DNA of 64,000 nucleotides, from positions 1,390,910 to 1,454,909 of the forward strand of contig VTFK01000117.1 of the NCBI GenBank assembly GCA_009617715.1. The letters run 5' to 3'. This DNA is from Plectrocnemia conspersa. Its lineage: Eukaryota > Arthropoda > Insecta > Trichoptera > Polycentropodidae. The position numbers and the translations under genes were made by a program. The notes beneath the pieces were generated by a model. The model was given only the letters and a program-made list of their open reading frames with translations. It had not been told where the DNA came from and did no database searches. Below are positions 11,611 to 23,083 of this stretch, one piece after another (the first letter of the stretch is position 1; each line of letters starts with the position of its first letter).

Positions 11611-14540
11611 CTTAATTCGTGGAAAAATAATATAAATTTAATTTAAAAATAACACGTGCGTCATCTGAAAATTCGTGACTAAAAAATTCAAGATTGAGTT
11701 CTTTTGTGATTTAAATAACCGTTCTAGCTCATGATTTAACAAAATATGTTTACCATCAAAGTATGCATAAGGTTTGGAGAATTTGATTGCGTTGGTGGTA
11801 AACTGTGATATTATTATAAACATCCACTTCGTTTAGGATATGAAATGTTTGTTTATCTAAGCAGAATATAAGTAATATACACAGATTTAATCAGTGGTAA
11901 GTGGCATATTTTTTATTACAAATTAAATAGTCATGAGGCAACAACATATTAAATATTCGATGCGATTTTAATTATTTGTTAACAAACGCAGTACTCATGT
12001 TGAAGATTTACAGTACAAAGATTTTTCATAGCTATTTCGATAAAAAAGTCGTTTATTTAAGATGTCTATAGCCTAAGGGTGTTGATAAATACTAACGCTG
12101 ATCCTTAGAAACAATAAGCTGTTTCTAAATTATTTATTATATTACATATTTTTTTAAGATTATAGTAATAATCTCTCTATTTGATTGATGCTATTTTGAC
12201 TCGATTTTTATCAATTGTTTTTAAATACAATAATCTGTGTTATAACCATTTTCTAGCACATAGAAGCAATAGTAGAAAAAAATTAGATAAATTTAAAAAA
12301 AATACAAAGAGAAGCAAAAAAAAAAATAGCTACAAAAATCAGAAATTGTCAATAGACAGATTGTGTAATAAAGAAGAAGGAAAATGAAATAAAATAACAA
12401 TATTTTCTTATTAATTTCATTGAAGTGCAATTTATTTAAATTTAGCTTATTTATTGTATCTGATCCAAATGTTGGGACCATTACATAAAAAAAAACACAT
12501 GTCAAAAATATATTTTGTACCATCCTTGTAAATAGAATTAAGTTAATTGTTCACTATTGTATTTCACAATATACATTTTTAATAGCACGGAATTTATTGT
12601 TTTTAACGTTACTCTGATATATGAATCACTAAATATATTTATAATATGTATTTACATATTTAGTTATATTTGTCAACCGTATGATATTTTTAGAAAAAAT
12701 CTTACATATAAAAATATTATTTGAGATCACGTTTAAGAAATCTCTTTGTTTTTCTTTACATAATATAGGAATAGTACATATTTAATAACATTTTTTTGAC
12801 CTTACATTAAAATACTATAATATTATTGTTCGTTCATCGATATGTTACAACTTCTCCCTTGCCATTTTTTATTGCTCTTAAAAACCTTATTCTGTTAGAC
12901 ATAATTGTACAAGTTTAATTTCATTTTTGAAAAAATAAATTATCTGCATGTTAGCATATTTTTTATGTTTTATTTATCCATGACAAACAGTTATAAGAAG
13001 TTTATAGGCTCACTTAAATCTTCTAAAATTATAAGTCAGACTCATGGCCAAGAAAAATGTCATTGTTACTATTTACCTAATTCCATTAAAATAATCATCG
13101 TCATCATCAATAAATAAATGTTTACGATTTAAATTCATAGGAAAATCTAACTAGGTATGTTCACTTTCACTATCAGAAATATTTGTCTAAGTTTCTTGAT
13201 TATATTCACTAACTGAAATATTAATATCATATTAACGCAAATGCTTTTTGTCTAATAAGGCAATATTAAAATTGTAAAATAATAACTTTCGGCATCATTA
13301 CTATTGATTTTATAATTTCCTCTATTAGCACTATCAAATGTAATTAGGAATAATTATTTAAATCATTTAAAAATATTTTTTTAGATTAAAAAACCTAGAT
13401 AACAATTTGCACGTATGGGCATTGATAATAACCGGCTGGCACAGACTTGTAAAAATATTGTTTACAAAATCCATCGATGGATTAACAGATTTTACGACGA
13501 ATTTTAGTAAATAGACAACTCCATGTAAAACAATTAAGAATTAGCAAATATTTTTACCATAATATATTATAAGTGTCCCTGAGTAACTAACAAAATAAAA
13601 TACTGGAAATTGTGTCATAAAATCGCTCAAAAAGACTTCATAAAATATAAATTATATAGAGCATGACAAACATGCCCTTAGACTACTAAATGCTAAAAAA
13701 AATGATGTTTCTTATTAAAGATTTAATGTGTTTAGCCAGTCAAGAGAAATTTATTGTATTATATATTCGATACAAAACATTTATTTAAGATATCTACAGG
13801 TTTAGCAATTTAAAACAATTTTAATAAGCGATCCTTTTAAATTTGTATATACATTTTTAAATTCTACAGACAGTTTTTAATAGTTGTAAGTGACATCACC
13901 CAATATGTTCTTAGCAAACAATTATATTATAGTAGTGATCAATTGTATTTATTTCCAAATTCTAATAATACTTTATTGAAAAATAACTAATAAACATCAA
14001 TACAATGTAGTATTAAGATGTATTACTAAAATCTATACATCAAGTAACAAAGTTTTAAAATGACCGAAGTATATACACATTTTATGTTTTTTCCTAGATA
14101 GACCAACGGCAAAACTTCTACGCAATTTATGTAATTAACGAAAATTATTCAGACGAATGTGACTTTAATGGGCAAATCGTTAAAGTTTACGATGTTATCG
14201 CGCAAACATTACTTTACCTATGGGAGGAGTAAGTCTTTGTTGGAGCGTCTAATCAGATAGTCTCCGGAGACAGTATAGGAGGGAGAACAGCGTGAAGAAT
14301 TCCTTCTCATTAAACCAAACTTTAGCAAAAAAATCCAAATAAAAATGATGTGTTGTAAAAAAACTTGCGCATGCTCTGAAAATATCGATATTTTTTTACA
14401 TTTCAGTGATTGAGCGACAACTTTTTTAATTAACGGTAACACAAACTCGCACGCTCTGTAAAAAAAAATGTCAAAAGCAGCTTTTTTGCGTATTTTTAAT
14501 TCAATACATTGTTATATTTTATTAATAATAATAAAATAAT
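11611..14540. other. Long AT-rich stretch without genes
   Basis: Nearly 3 kb of very AT-rich DNA. Short open frames on both strands are homopolymer-driven (Lys/Asn or Phe/Tyr runs). The only structure noted is a 16 bp perfect palindrome, aatccatcgatggatt, at 13468-13483, next to a near-palindrome tgtaaaaatattgtttaca. Confidence 0.5.
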
Positions 14541-14970
14541 GAAAAAAACAGCAACCATCTGGAGTGTAGTTTTTATTAACGACGCCGATACGCGCTTCCG
14601 TCGCCGTATTAAAATTTATCTATTTTTCCGAACCGAGTCCCGCCCTTCGCTTTCGCCCAGCAACGACATAAATAATGGCCCGTATAAATTTTTCCATTGC
14701 CCTTACACACAGGCACTGTGCATATATACATATATCTACGTAAAGAGCGTACACCATAGTGAAAATGTATGTATAAGCACAGGCGCGGAATTGTTTTTGT
14801 TTGCCGAATGAATTTCGTTCCGGGGGAATCGGGCATTTTTCAAATTTTCGGCATCAGCAACGCCGCCTGGCTTATGATGCTTATTGGAAAACGTCGGTAT
14901 ATTTATATAGATTTATCGCATCTGCCATGATATATGACCGCTGACTCACACCACGAAAAAGAGGTGCCTT
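14541..14970. other. GC-richer block open on both strands
   Basis: Positions 14509-14811 (+) and 14836-14609 (-) are both open for 75-100 codons, which points to selection-free composition or a conserved non-coding element more than a gene, since no protein motif is recognised in either. The block carries CpG-rich words such as gacgccgatacgcgcttccg. Confidence 0.35.
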
Positions 14971-17900
14971 TTCTCCCATCAAAAAAAAGTTCAAATTTAA
15001 AAAAAAATATATACCAGACTTATTTAATTAAATATCCTATACAATCAACTTGTCTAAAAATTGTAGTATAAGGTTATATTGTGTTTCATTTTATACACAT
15101 TGAAAACATTGTAAATAAAATAAATAGATTTTCAGATAAAACTTAAATATAATAAATTGGAAAATAAAGCTGCTAATTTATTACATGGAGTTAAAGCGCG
15201 TGTTTCTGTTTGTATAAAACAGGAACGTAATTCTGTGGAAAGTCCCCATATATTTTTGAAATCTGTCGATTTCCGTTTACAATCGTTTACAATCATTTTG
15301 TTCTTATGCTACCAACGCAAAGATTGTTGAAAAAATCGTTTACAATCACACAATGCAGCGGTATTAAATTATTATTATAAAATTCATAGGTAAGGGATAA
15401 AAACAAATTATAAATAATTTTAGGACCGCTCTACAATATAATGTAACGCTAATTGTATTGTTATATATGTAGTTTAATGTATCACGAAACGCTTAATAGA
15501 CTTTACGAGGCCATTAGTACTGTTGTAAATTAATAGTAGATATTGTGTAGCTCGCTTATTCCCTTTAGTGTAGATTTATACGTCAGACGATTAAGGAGCG
15601 TCACGGGGGAGCGAGCGACGAAGAAAGTAGTTTATCTTCCAGTTTAGCGTCCAGTGTCCCTCAGTCAAATATGCGCAAAGGGCTTAAATAATTAGCCTGG
15701 GTCCTTTGCATAAAGAGCTTACTACAATACATTTAAGTGGATGCCGCATATTATTTATACTATTAATCATTATTTGTAACTATGTGCATAAGGGCATAAT
15801 TTATAATTGTAAACTAAAAACGTGAATCATCAGATGTTATGTAAAGATGGAGGTGAGGCTAATGGATTTCACGTGTCTGTAAACAGCGTGAATAAGTGAG
15901 GCGATCTGCCAATTCGCAAATATATGGCTTGGGCCAAAGGTGTTCTCAGGTAAAAGACCCTGAAACCACATCTTCATCAAGGCAGTAAGACAGTTCTAAG
16001 TTAGCTAAAGATCTGATGCTATACATTAGCTCTACACTGCAATTTATTTTAAGTCTTATGGGTAAGATAATTTAAATTAGGATGAAATTCTACAACAAAT
16101 TTTGTGCTTTGACAATAAAAAACTTACAATATATAATTGTAGACGTATTTTATTTAAGAAAAATTAGATAATAAATTTAAAAAGTAGGCAAACTCAATAA
16201 GTTTGAGAATCACATTTAAAATGACTTGTCAGACTATCTAATTAAATTATTTTATTAGCTCCAGTTATAAGGTATTTTGTATTAGTATTTAATTTATTAT
16301 TTAACCACGCAGCGTATTTTTTTTTGCGATTTTTTAAAAGCATTACTTAAACTTCGTGTTAACTAAGCAATAAATTCCAAGATTTTTCTTAAAAGCTGTT
16401 GATTTATTTTAATAAAATCAGATCGTTCATTGGGTGGCATAGCAATAAATTAAAGATTTTTCTTGTTTGTTAAAAAATACAAGCTGCTATCTAACAGTTA
16501 GTTCATATTCTTTAGATGACCCAAGTTATTAATTCTAACCGAAGCTCACTACAATTTAAATAAACTATTCATAGTGACCTATGATCAAGTGGGCGATAAT
16601 GTTTATTTGTTTTATATTTCGGTTAAAACATATTATAAAGTTAAACTTAAATCGTTAATAAATACAATTTTTATAAATTATTTAAATTTTATTATTAAAT
16701 TTTCACATTATTAAAATGTTAGTAATTAACGTATATTTATTTATTTTATTTAGCTAATATAGATAATTGTTTAACTATGTTTGAAAAAAATTATAATACT
16801 AGCTATTTTATATTTAATTTTTTAATGCGGTATGCCAATATTTTGTCTTACGAAATCAGAAATAAATCAGCAAAAATATTTCAAAAATTCGCCATTCATT
16901 GCATTTTTCATTCTAGAAAGAGAGTCAGAAATGTTTTTAACTAATTTGATCAAAAACGGTTCTATAAATCGTGGAAGAAGAATATAAAGTGCTTCAAACT
17001 AAGAAACGCTGGCTTTCAAAAAGACAAGTATTGAAGTGCTTTTAAAGCTCAGAGAAGAAGTTAATCGAATAGAAAAAAGAGAGAAAAACACTTTTGAAAG
17101 GTATAAACATAAAGGTTTTCATCCCTGGAATACATTTTTCACCATATAAATAATTTAAATCATTTAATTTAATGTCACAAATTTACCACTATTAATGCTA
17201 CTTGAATAATATAAAATGAACTAACTAAAGATGAACTTGTTGATTTTAGGAAAAAAATTGACTGAAATTTAAGTTTGACTCTGTTTTATTTAAGTTGATT
17301 ATAATTTTCCACCTCTCAAAATATTTATTAAAAGTTTCAATAGATTTCTGTAATTTATTCGCGATTGGTTAAATTTTGGCATATCGTTCGATACAAGATA
17401 AAAAGGTACGGCACGTGAAAAGTTGTATGAGGAGCTCCAACTAGAATTTTACGCGGTATCTAGTATTTATTATTTAGTGAAACAACAAAGCTTCTACTTT
17501 TTAAGTATGAGCGTATTAAGCGTAGCACATAGTCAAAAGTTTTATATTTATTTAATTTGTGAATCAAAACCATCATGCTATACAGTGTCGAAAGCTTTTT
17601 ATATATCTAACATTAAAAAGCACGTACTATTTTTCAAATTATAATTAGCACAAAATTGTTTGGTAATAATTTTATGCCATAGAGTCATACATATATATTG
17701 GGTGATAATGATAACAAATTCTTTATCTAAGAGAAAAACAACATATTAATGGTTCTGGATCTTAAGTGAAATATGCCCAAAATATCACTCATTTTATTGT
17801 TTTTTTTTTATCGCTATCTAACATCTCTGATTTGTGTTAGCTATGATACTTTAAAATAAAATATTTGAGTGTTTATTTTATTAGTTAGGGTATAATTAAA

Positions 17901-18559
17901 AGGTTAACACCTAGACGAGAATTAACCATAATCTCGCTCTTCAAGGTGAAAAACACAGAAAGATTATGCATTGTTTATTTGCGAATTAAACATTACCCTT
18001 AACTAACAAACTATCTAAAATTGACAGTGTCATGCATAGATGATTTTTGGAAGCTTACAAAGTTACAAAGCGTCGTTTCGGATCGATTTGCGTCGGAGCA
18101 ATTCCAATGCATGTGTCTAGCATTGGGATATATTGTTAAAATCACTTAACTTTCAAATACAAACATAGCATCGAGATCCTAACAAACTGGGGAATGCTTT
18201 GCGACATATATTAAAATTTTAATATTATTTTTTAATTTGTAGTGAATTGTATTAGTGTTAAATGTTAATGTACGGTTTGAGTTTCGATGATAATGTTAAA
18301 ATAAAAACAGATTACATAAAGAAAAATGTTTAAAAAAAAATTACTACTTTATTTTTGAAAGGAATGAGGCCGCTGCTTTGATCTATGAGGCAAAAAGATC
18401 CATAGAACAAAAATGTAAAGAAACCCTGCTTTAAGCGGCTTGCATTATAAAGTATCTTTCTATCATGGTATGATTTTTACGCTTAGAAAGGAAAATTTCT
18501 ATGAATAATTATTTATTAGAACCACTCTCTATCTTTTAAGGTTAACTGTAAGGCACAGA
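14971..18559. other. Non-coding; triple cgtttacaatc repeat
   Basis: Mostly AT-rich with no gene. The 11-mer cgtttacaatc occurs three times, at 15274-15284, 15284-15294 and 15337-15347. It contains GTTTACA, a forkhead-type recognition core. A slightly GC-richer patch lies at 15575-15670. Nothing else is supported. Confidence 0.45.
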
Positions 18560-19340
18560 ATTTTTTTCTAGGTAAATGTAATTTTATTTGTAATAATTAT
18601 ATAACAATATTTACTATGGTGATAATTTGTAGTAATTGCATTTATCCTGTATATTGCTAAAATTATATTAGTAGACGAAGAAAAACATGAGAGAAAACAA
18701 GCGTTGGTCAAGTTGTGCTTAACATTATCGCATTTTTTTATGTAGTACGCCATTATGACGTGAAAGAAAATAAACAATAACGTTAGAGCCCCGTCGAAAT
18801 TTCCTTTGTGCGCCAGAGACAATTTTTTAATCAGATTATGAGCATAAAAACGCACAAGGCGGCCATGTTCCTTTTCGAGATACAGAATGGCAATATCGCA
18901 CAATAGGAAAAGTTGTATGGAAGGAAGGAGAAGTAGCCGAAGGAGGAAAAGTAGAAGGAAGGAAAAAACACAGGGCCGCAAATTAGATACGTGTCGAGCG
19001 AGCTTTTTTTGTTCTCTATCGCAGTGCGAATTCCATTACAAATGGTGTTAGTATTGTCCGGTTTCTTGTCACCGTCGACTTAATAAATTGGATTATTAAC
19101 TTGTGACGAAGGGCTGATGGAAAACAACTTGTTTTTACCGGCGAGCGTGGCGCAAACTTTTCCCATTCCAGCTGCGAAGGGCCATTTGTGAAATTTCGCA
19201 TTGCAAATCTATTTACGGGAATCGGATTTTACCATATGACCTACTTTTATACGTTTCGATCTGTGCTCACGCCATATCAAGACTACAAAGGGCTAGCTAA
19301 TTTATTATATGGGGATCGTCCGCCGATTTATTTATTACTA
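18560..19340. other. GC-richer block, part open on the minus strand
   Basis: The minus strand is open for 137 codons (18981-18568), but the predicted protein is Leu/Phe/Ile-rich without recognisable domains and its C-terminal half is translated AT-rich DNA. The + strand at 18900-18975 is a purine-rich gga/aga run. I regard this as non-coding, possibly a conserved element; a real small secreted or membrane protein is not excluded. Confidence 0.3.
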
Positions 19341-19930
19341 GTAATAAGATGCCATATAAAATATAATTTATTAATTTAAATAAAATAATGCTATGTTTTT
19401 ATTTTCAAAGCCTTCTTATATTTATGTTAATATATTTCATGGAATTCGTTTTTGAATATTCATTAAAACATCCAGGTATTCTAATTTGAAAAAGGTAAAA
19501 AGTGTGTGGTAAAAAAATATAACGAGATTTTTTAAAATCAGCTTTAGATAAGAGTAATATGAGAATAATGTAAATTTGAAATCTGATTTATGAAAGCTAA
19601 TGTGATTAAATTACATTTTATATAGTTGTAAATTTTATTATTACACATATTATTTAGGCACGTTGTAATAAAATTATACTGTTATATTTTTGTTATAAAT
19701 TTTGTTATTAAGTATTTTATTGCATTTTTTTGTACATTTTTTATTAAGCATTAAATACAGTTTGAATGTTAAAGTATAGAAATACATCAATAAGGGTTTT
19801 AAAGCATGACACTTATACATAGACTCACTAAATACTTAATTGCCGATTAAAAAAAGATGTACAATATAAAATGCATTTTTTATAAATTGTTCACTTGGTA
19901 AGAATTTTGTCATTGTAAATTTTATTTTTT
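19341..19930. other. Non-coding, AT-rich
   Basis: AT-rich up to the edge of the long-TIR element. No feature is seen. Confidence 0.5.
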
Positions 19931-19939
19931 CATTTTTTT

Positions 19940-20350
19940 GGCAACGTCACAAATAAGCGCGGACAAATGAGCGTGTGTCAAAAGAGCGCTGCATTATAAG
20001 CGCTGCGTCATAAAAGCGCTTACCAAAGTAGCGCTGTAACAAAATAGCGCGCGTCAAATGCGCAGACAGTCATATGAGCGTTTGACAAAAGAAAGCACAC
20101 CATAAGAGCGCAAAATTACTTTAAGAAAATTAAATAATATATATTTTAGGAATGAGGTATACAAAATATAAGTAAATTGTGAAAAATTTACAAGGAATAA
20201 AAATTCACGAAACATAGGCGGTAAAATTAATATTTTATGTGCCAGAGCGTATTAACGATTAAAATGATTTGTCAATGAAAACATTATTATTTATGAATAA
20301 TTACGTACAAACGTACGTATGGCTCCCCATTCCCATACGTACGATATACT
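19940..20350 (+). repeat. Left long inverted repeat with AGCGC array
   Basis: The outer part (19950-20120) repeats units of 15-18 bp with core agcgc, for example gctgcattataagcgctgcg. The inner part runs through acataggcggtaaaatta to the gctccccattcccatacg region. It pairs with 22666-23074 with scattered mismatches. Confidence 0.85.
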
Positions 20351-21960
20351 TATATATTTTGTACTAAAATATAACGCTGATTTAAAATTTATCATTACGT
20401 TTGTTTTATAATGTTTCATTAAATTGACAAATATTAATATTATTAATTAAATAATAAATTATAAATATTTTTTTTAAATTAATAATAAAATATTATTATT
20501 TATCGACTCGACTTTCAATGAATGCGTATAATAACGCAGGTATACGGCCCCTCAGTAGTTAGATATAATTCCTACTTCTATTACTATAACAGTAATAATC
20601 ACACAGTTAATATCAAATTCATCGTCACTTTCTTAAACATCTATTATTATATCGTCATTCGTAATTATATGGATAATTTCTAAAAATAAATCAATATATG
20701 TATTTATAAATAATTAAAACACAGATTACTAATTCTTAGTAATTTATTAGCTCGAAAAGACTAATATTATTATTTGAGTTGCCGCTAAAAATGTCGATAC
20801 CCAGATCGATAGTTGTCAATCGCTCATTTTAATAGTGCGAGCGAAATAGATTTTTTCTAATCCTTTTATTTCATAACAGACACACAATATTAAGTAGCAA
20901 TTATGCACAATTAGAGCATATAATCCCGTTTCATCCCATATCATAAAGTAAAAAATCAGTTTAAGAGGAATAATTAATAACTTAAAACTGTCAAGTAAGC
21001 GTTATGCGGTCTTAACACAGCTCGATTTGGCCATATTCCGATGAAAATTTTTACAATAAACTTACATTCGTAAATTTACGATTATTGAATGATTTGCATA
21101 AGTTTAGATTTCAATATTACTTAACTGTGTCTACTAGAAGCTTTTTTACCTTTAATAAATTGAAATTGGCAAAATTAGCTCCAACACAAAGCCAATAAAT
21201 GCATTTCAAGTTTTGAGTGCAACGCTTGGAATACGATGTTGAGTTACTAGCACAAAGGGTTAACTATATGACACAGAAAATTCCAAAGAAATTACCTTGT
21301 CAACCGCATGATGCCTAGAATTGTAAATATCGCGCTTTCGGCGTCCCTTCCCCCGCGAGGCCGTCGGGGGAAGGGACGCGTCGCATCGCGTCGGTTGCCT
21401 TGCATAGTAACATTTTTATAAACACTAATTTGAATTATACACTGCTTAATTCTAGCACATACACTAAATTACACTATCACTTTATAATTAAAAACATAGA
21501 AACGGATATTATTATAAAAAATATGAGCGAGAACACTTATTCGAGAAAAATGTAACAAAAGAATTTATTCGGCCGTTTACGACCGCGGTTGCATAGCTAC
21601 TGGTATTTTTTTAAATATTTCTAGATGCATCCAGACAATTCAAGGTTATGCTCCATTAAAAATAACAAATGTCATTCACCTCTTTGTCTATTTTTAAAAT
21701 ATTTATCTCTAATTCGAATTATTTTAATGCAAGTTGTTTGTTTATTTTTAAATATGTATCTCTCGTTCGATTTATTTTAATGCGAGAGTGACACGAAGGT
21801 CACCTTTGTTGTTGACTTGTTGACCTTCTAAAAGTATAACGTCGATGATTTCAAGTTTTATATTATTTAAATCTAATTTATATGTGCCAAATTTACGACA
21901 TTTTCAAATGACGTTCTTTCGTTCAAAATAGTGAAAAATATATACTTTTATTACATATTG
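20351..21960. other. Interior of the long-TIR element, left part
   Basis: No transposase frame is recognisable. It contains the 15 bp GC hairpin at 21341-21379 and an imperfect tandem duplication of ~54 bp (21683-21730 and 21737-21783; shared word tctattttta/atttattttaatgc). Composition is otherwise AT-rich. Confidence 0.5.
21341..21379. repeat. Perfect 15 bp GC-rich hairpin
   Basis: gcgtcccttcccccg (21341-21355) and cgggggaagggacgc (21365-21379) are exact reverse complements separated by a 9-base loop. It lies in an otherwise AT-rich interior, flanked by CpG-rich words. Its role is unknown; it may be the core of another inserted element or a structured terminator-like signal. Confidence 0.85.
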
Positions 21961-22159
21961 ATAATATGGGGTTAAGGGGGCTGAACAAAACTATATTTTA
22001 AAATTTATTTTCTTTATTTTATAAACATAATATGTATTTATTTTTATTGAAAATTAATTTTATTCGAAGCTCCTTCTTACAAAAGTCAGCAATAACCGCA
22101 TTATATAATCAGTATATTGTCTTTCTTTAACTTGTCTAAATGTTTTTTTTCGATTGATA

Positions 22160-22486
22160 TTAATGCAAGAGCTGACAATCTATTCCCACTTTTTTTAATA
22201 ATGTGTCTGATTCCATTATAAAATACAATAATTCAACATATTTGCCTTCATTTACGGTATTATTATTTTCAGAGTGTCCTCGAAAAGAAAGTTCTTGCTT
22301 AGATAAAAAGAAAATCACGTCAATTAATTTGGAAATAATATATCTGTTTGCAGTAACTTTCTTATTATTTAATTCAACATTTGCCTTAAATTGAGCACTG
22401 AAGAAATCATCGATACGATTTTCTTTACTAATTTTTTTTAATTGTATAGTATGTGAGGTTGAGAACATATGTGAGGTTGAGAGCAT
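22160..22486 (-). pseudogene. hAT-type transposase fragment (DUF4371-like)
   Basis: The minus-strand frame encodes 108 residues. The central stretch, with NRYIISKLIDVIFFLSKQEL followed by SFRGHSE, an N-x-GKY and a D-x-LL, matches the start of the DUF4371 domain found in hAT-derived transposases and ZMYM/P52rIPK-like proteins. Only that first ~80-residue part is present. The BED zinc finger, the RNase-H catalytic part and the C-terminal dimerisation domain are missing, and after DTLL the frame degenerates to a stop. The first residues come from a 19 bp repeat (tatgtgaggttgaga twice), so the apparent start is not a real N-terminus. It is a remnant of the mobile element that carries it and not a host gene. 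The DUF4371 assignment is from pattern recognition. Confidence 0.75.
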
Positions 22487-22493
22487 TCGTACT

Positions 22494-22621
22494 TTTTACG
22501 AGCTTCACTTAAATTGTAATAAATTTAAAAATATAGTGTTTATTCCCATTCCCCCTATTTTACGAGTTTCACCTAAATTGTAATAAATTTAAAAATATAG
22601 TTTTTGTTCCTATCCCCCCTA
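22494..22621. repeat. Tandem duplication, 64 bp x 2
   Basis: Two adjacent ~64 bp units share acgag(c/t)ttcac(t/c)taaattg, then taataaatttaaaaatatag and a C-rich end. The second unit contributes the right arm of the nested inverted repeat. Confidence 0.8.
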
Positions 22622-22665
22622 ACCGCATGCCCTGTTTCAAAGTTATCGCACGACACTGATATGCA

Positions 22666-23074
22666 TATATCGCATGTACGGGGATGGGGAGCTATACTTT
22701 CGTATGTACGTAAAAATTATTAAATAATAATATTTTTATTGTCTAATCATTTTAATCGTCATTGCGCTCCGGCACATAAAATACTAATTTTACCGCCTAT
22801 ATCTCGTGAATTTTAATTCTTAGTAAATTTCTCACAATTACTTATATTTTGTATACATAATTCCTAAAATATTCATTACTTGATATATATCAATTTGTTT
22901 TTGCGCTCTTATGACGTGCTCTCTTTTTTTAAGCGCTCATATGACTCTCTGTGCATTTGACGTACGCTATTTTGTGATAGCGCTACTTTGGTAAATGCTC
23001 TTATTACGCAGCGCTTATAATGCAGCGCTTATACGACGGCGCTCATTTGACGCACGCTCTTTTGACCGGCTGCC
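22666..23074 (-). repeat. Right long inverted repeat with AGCGC array
   Basis: Inverse copy of 19940-20350. The outer array (about 22900-23070) contains gcgct/agcgc cores at similar spacing, and the terminal TGCC mirrors the GGCA of the left end. Confidence 0.85.
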
Positions 23075-23083
23075 TATTTTTTT

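Larger units (their letters stand above)
21968..22626. repeat. Nested inverted repeat around the DUF4371 fragment
   Basis: The left arm (21968-22010) begins ggggttaaggggg and continues into aaaactatattttaaaattt. The right arm (22581-22626) is its imperfect inverse, reading gcggttagggggg then aaaaactatatttttaaat on the minus strand. The arms enclose the decayed hAT-type coding fragment, so a smaller element may be nested in the larger one. No clear target duplication was found. Confidence 0.55.
19931..23083. mobile_element. Long-TIR element with AGCGC arrays (3.1 kb, hAT-like/foldback)
   Basis: The element spans 19940-23074. Its two ends are inverted copies of ~410 bp (19940-20350 and about 22666-23074), far longer than usual hAT repeats. 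Both begin GGCA. They are flanked by cattttttt (19931-19939) and tattttttt (23075-23083), giving an exact 8 bp or near-exact 9 bp target duplication. The outer ~190 bp of each arm is an array of about eleven degenerate units with AGCGC cores every 15-18 bp. The inner arms match through to gctcccca...gatata. The 2.3 kb interior holds a decayed DUF4371 (hAT-type) fragment, a nested inverted repeat, two tandem duplications and a GC hairpin. The duplication length and DUF4371 favour hAT; arm length and arrays resemble foldback or Mutator-like elements. The superfamily is undecided. Confidence 0.8.

Noticed and set aside
14509..14836. Open frames on both strands as a sense/antisense gene pair
   Set aside because: Neither translation shows a known motif or conserved-looking segment; composition explains both.
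18568..18981. 137-codon minus-strand open frame as a gene
   Set aside because: Leu/Phe/Ile-rich N-terminus and AT-driven C-terminus with no domain; looks like chance openness in skewed DNA.
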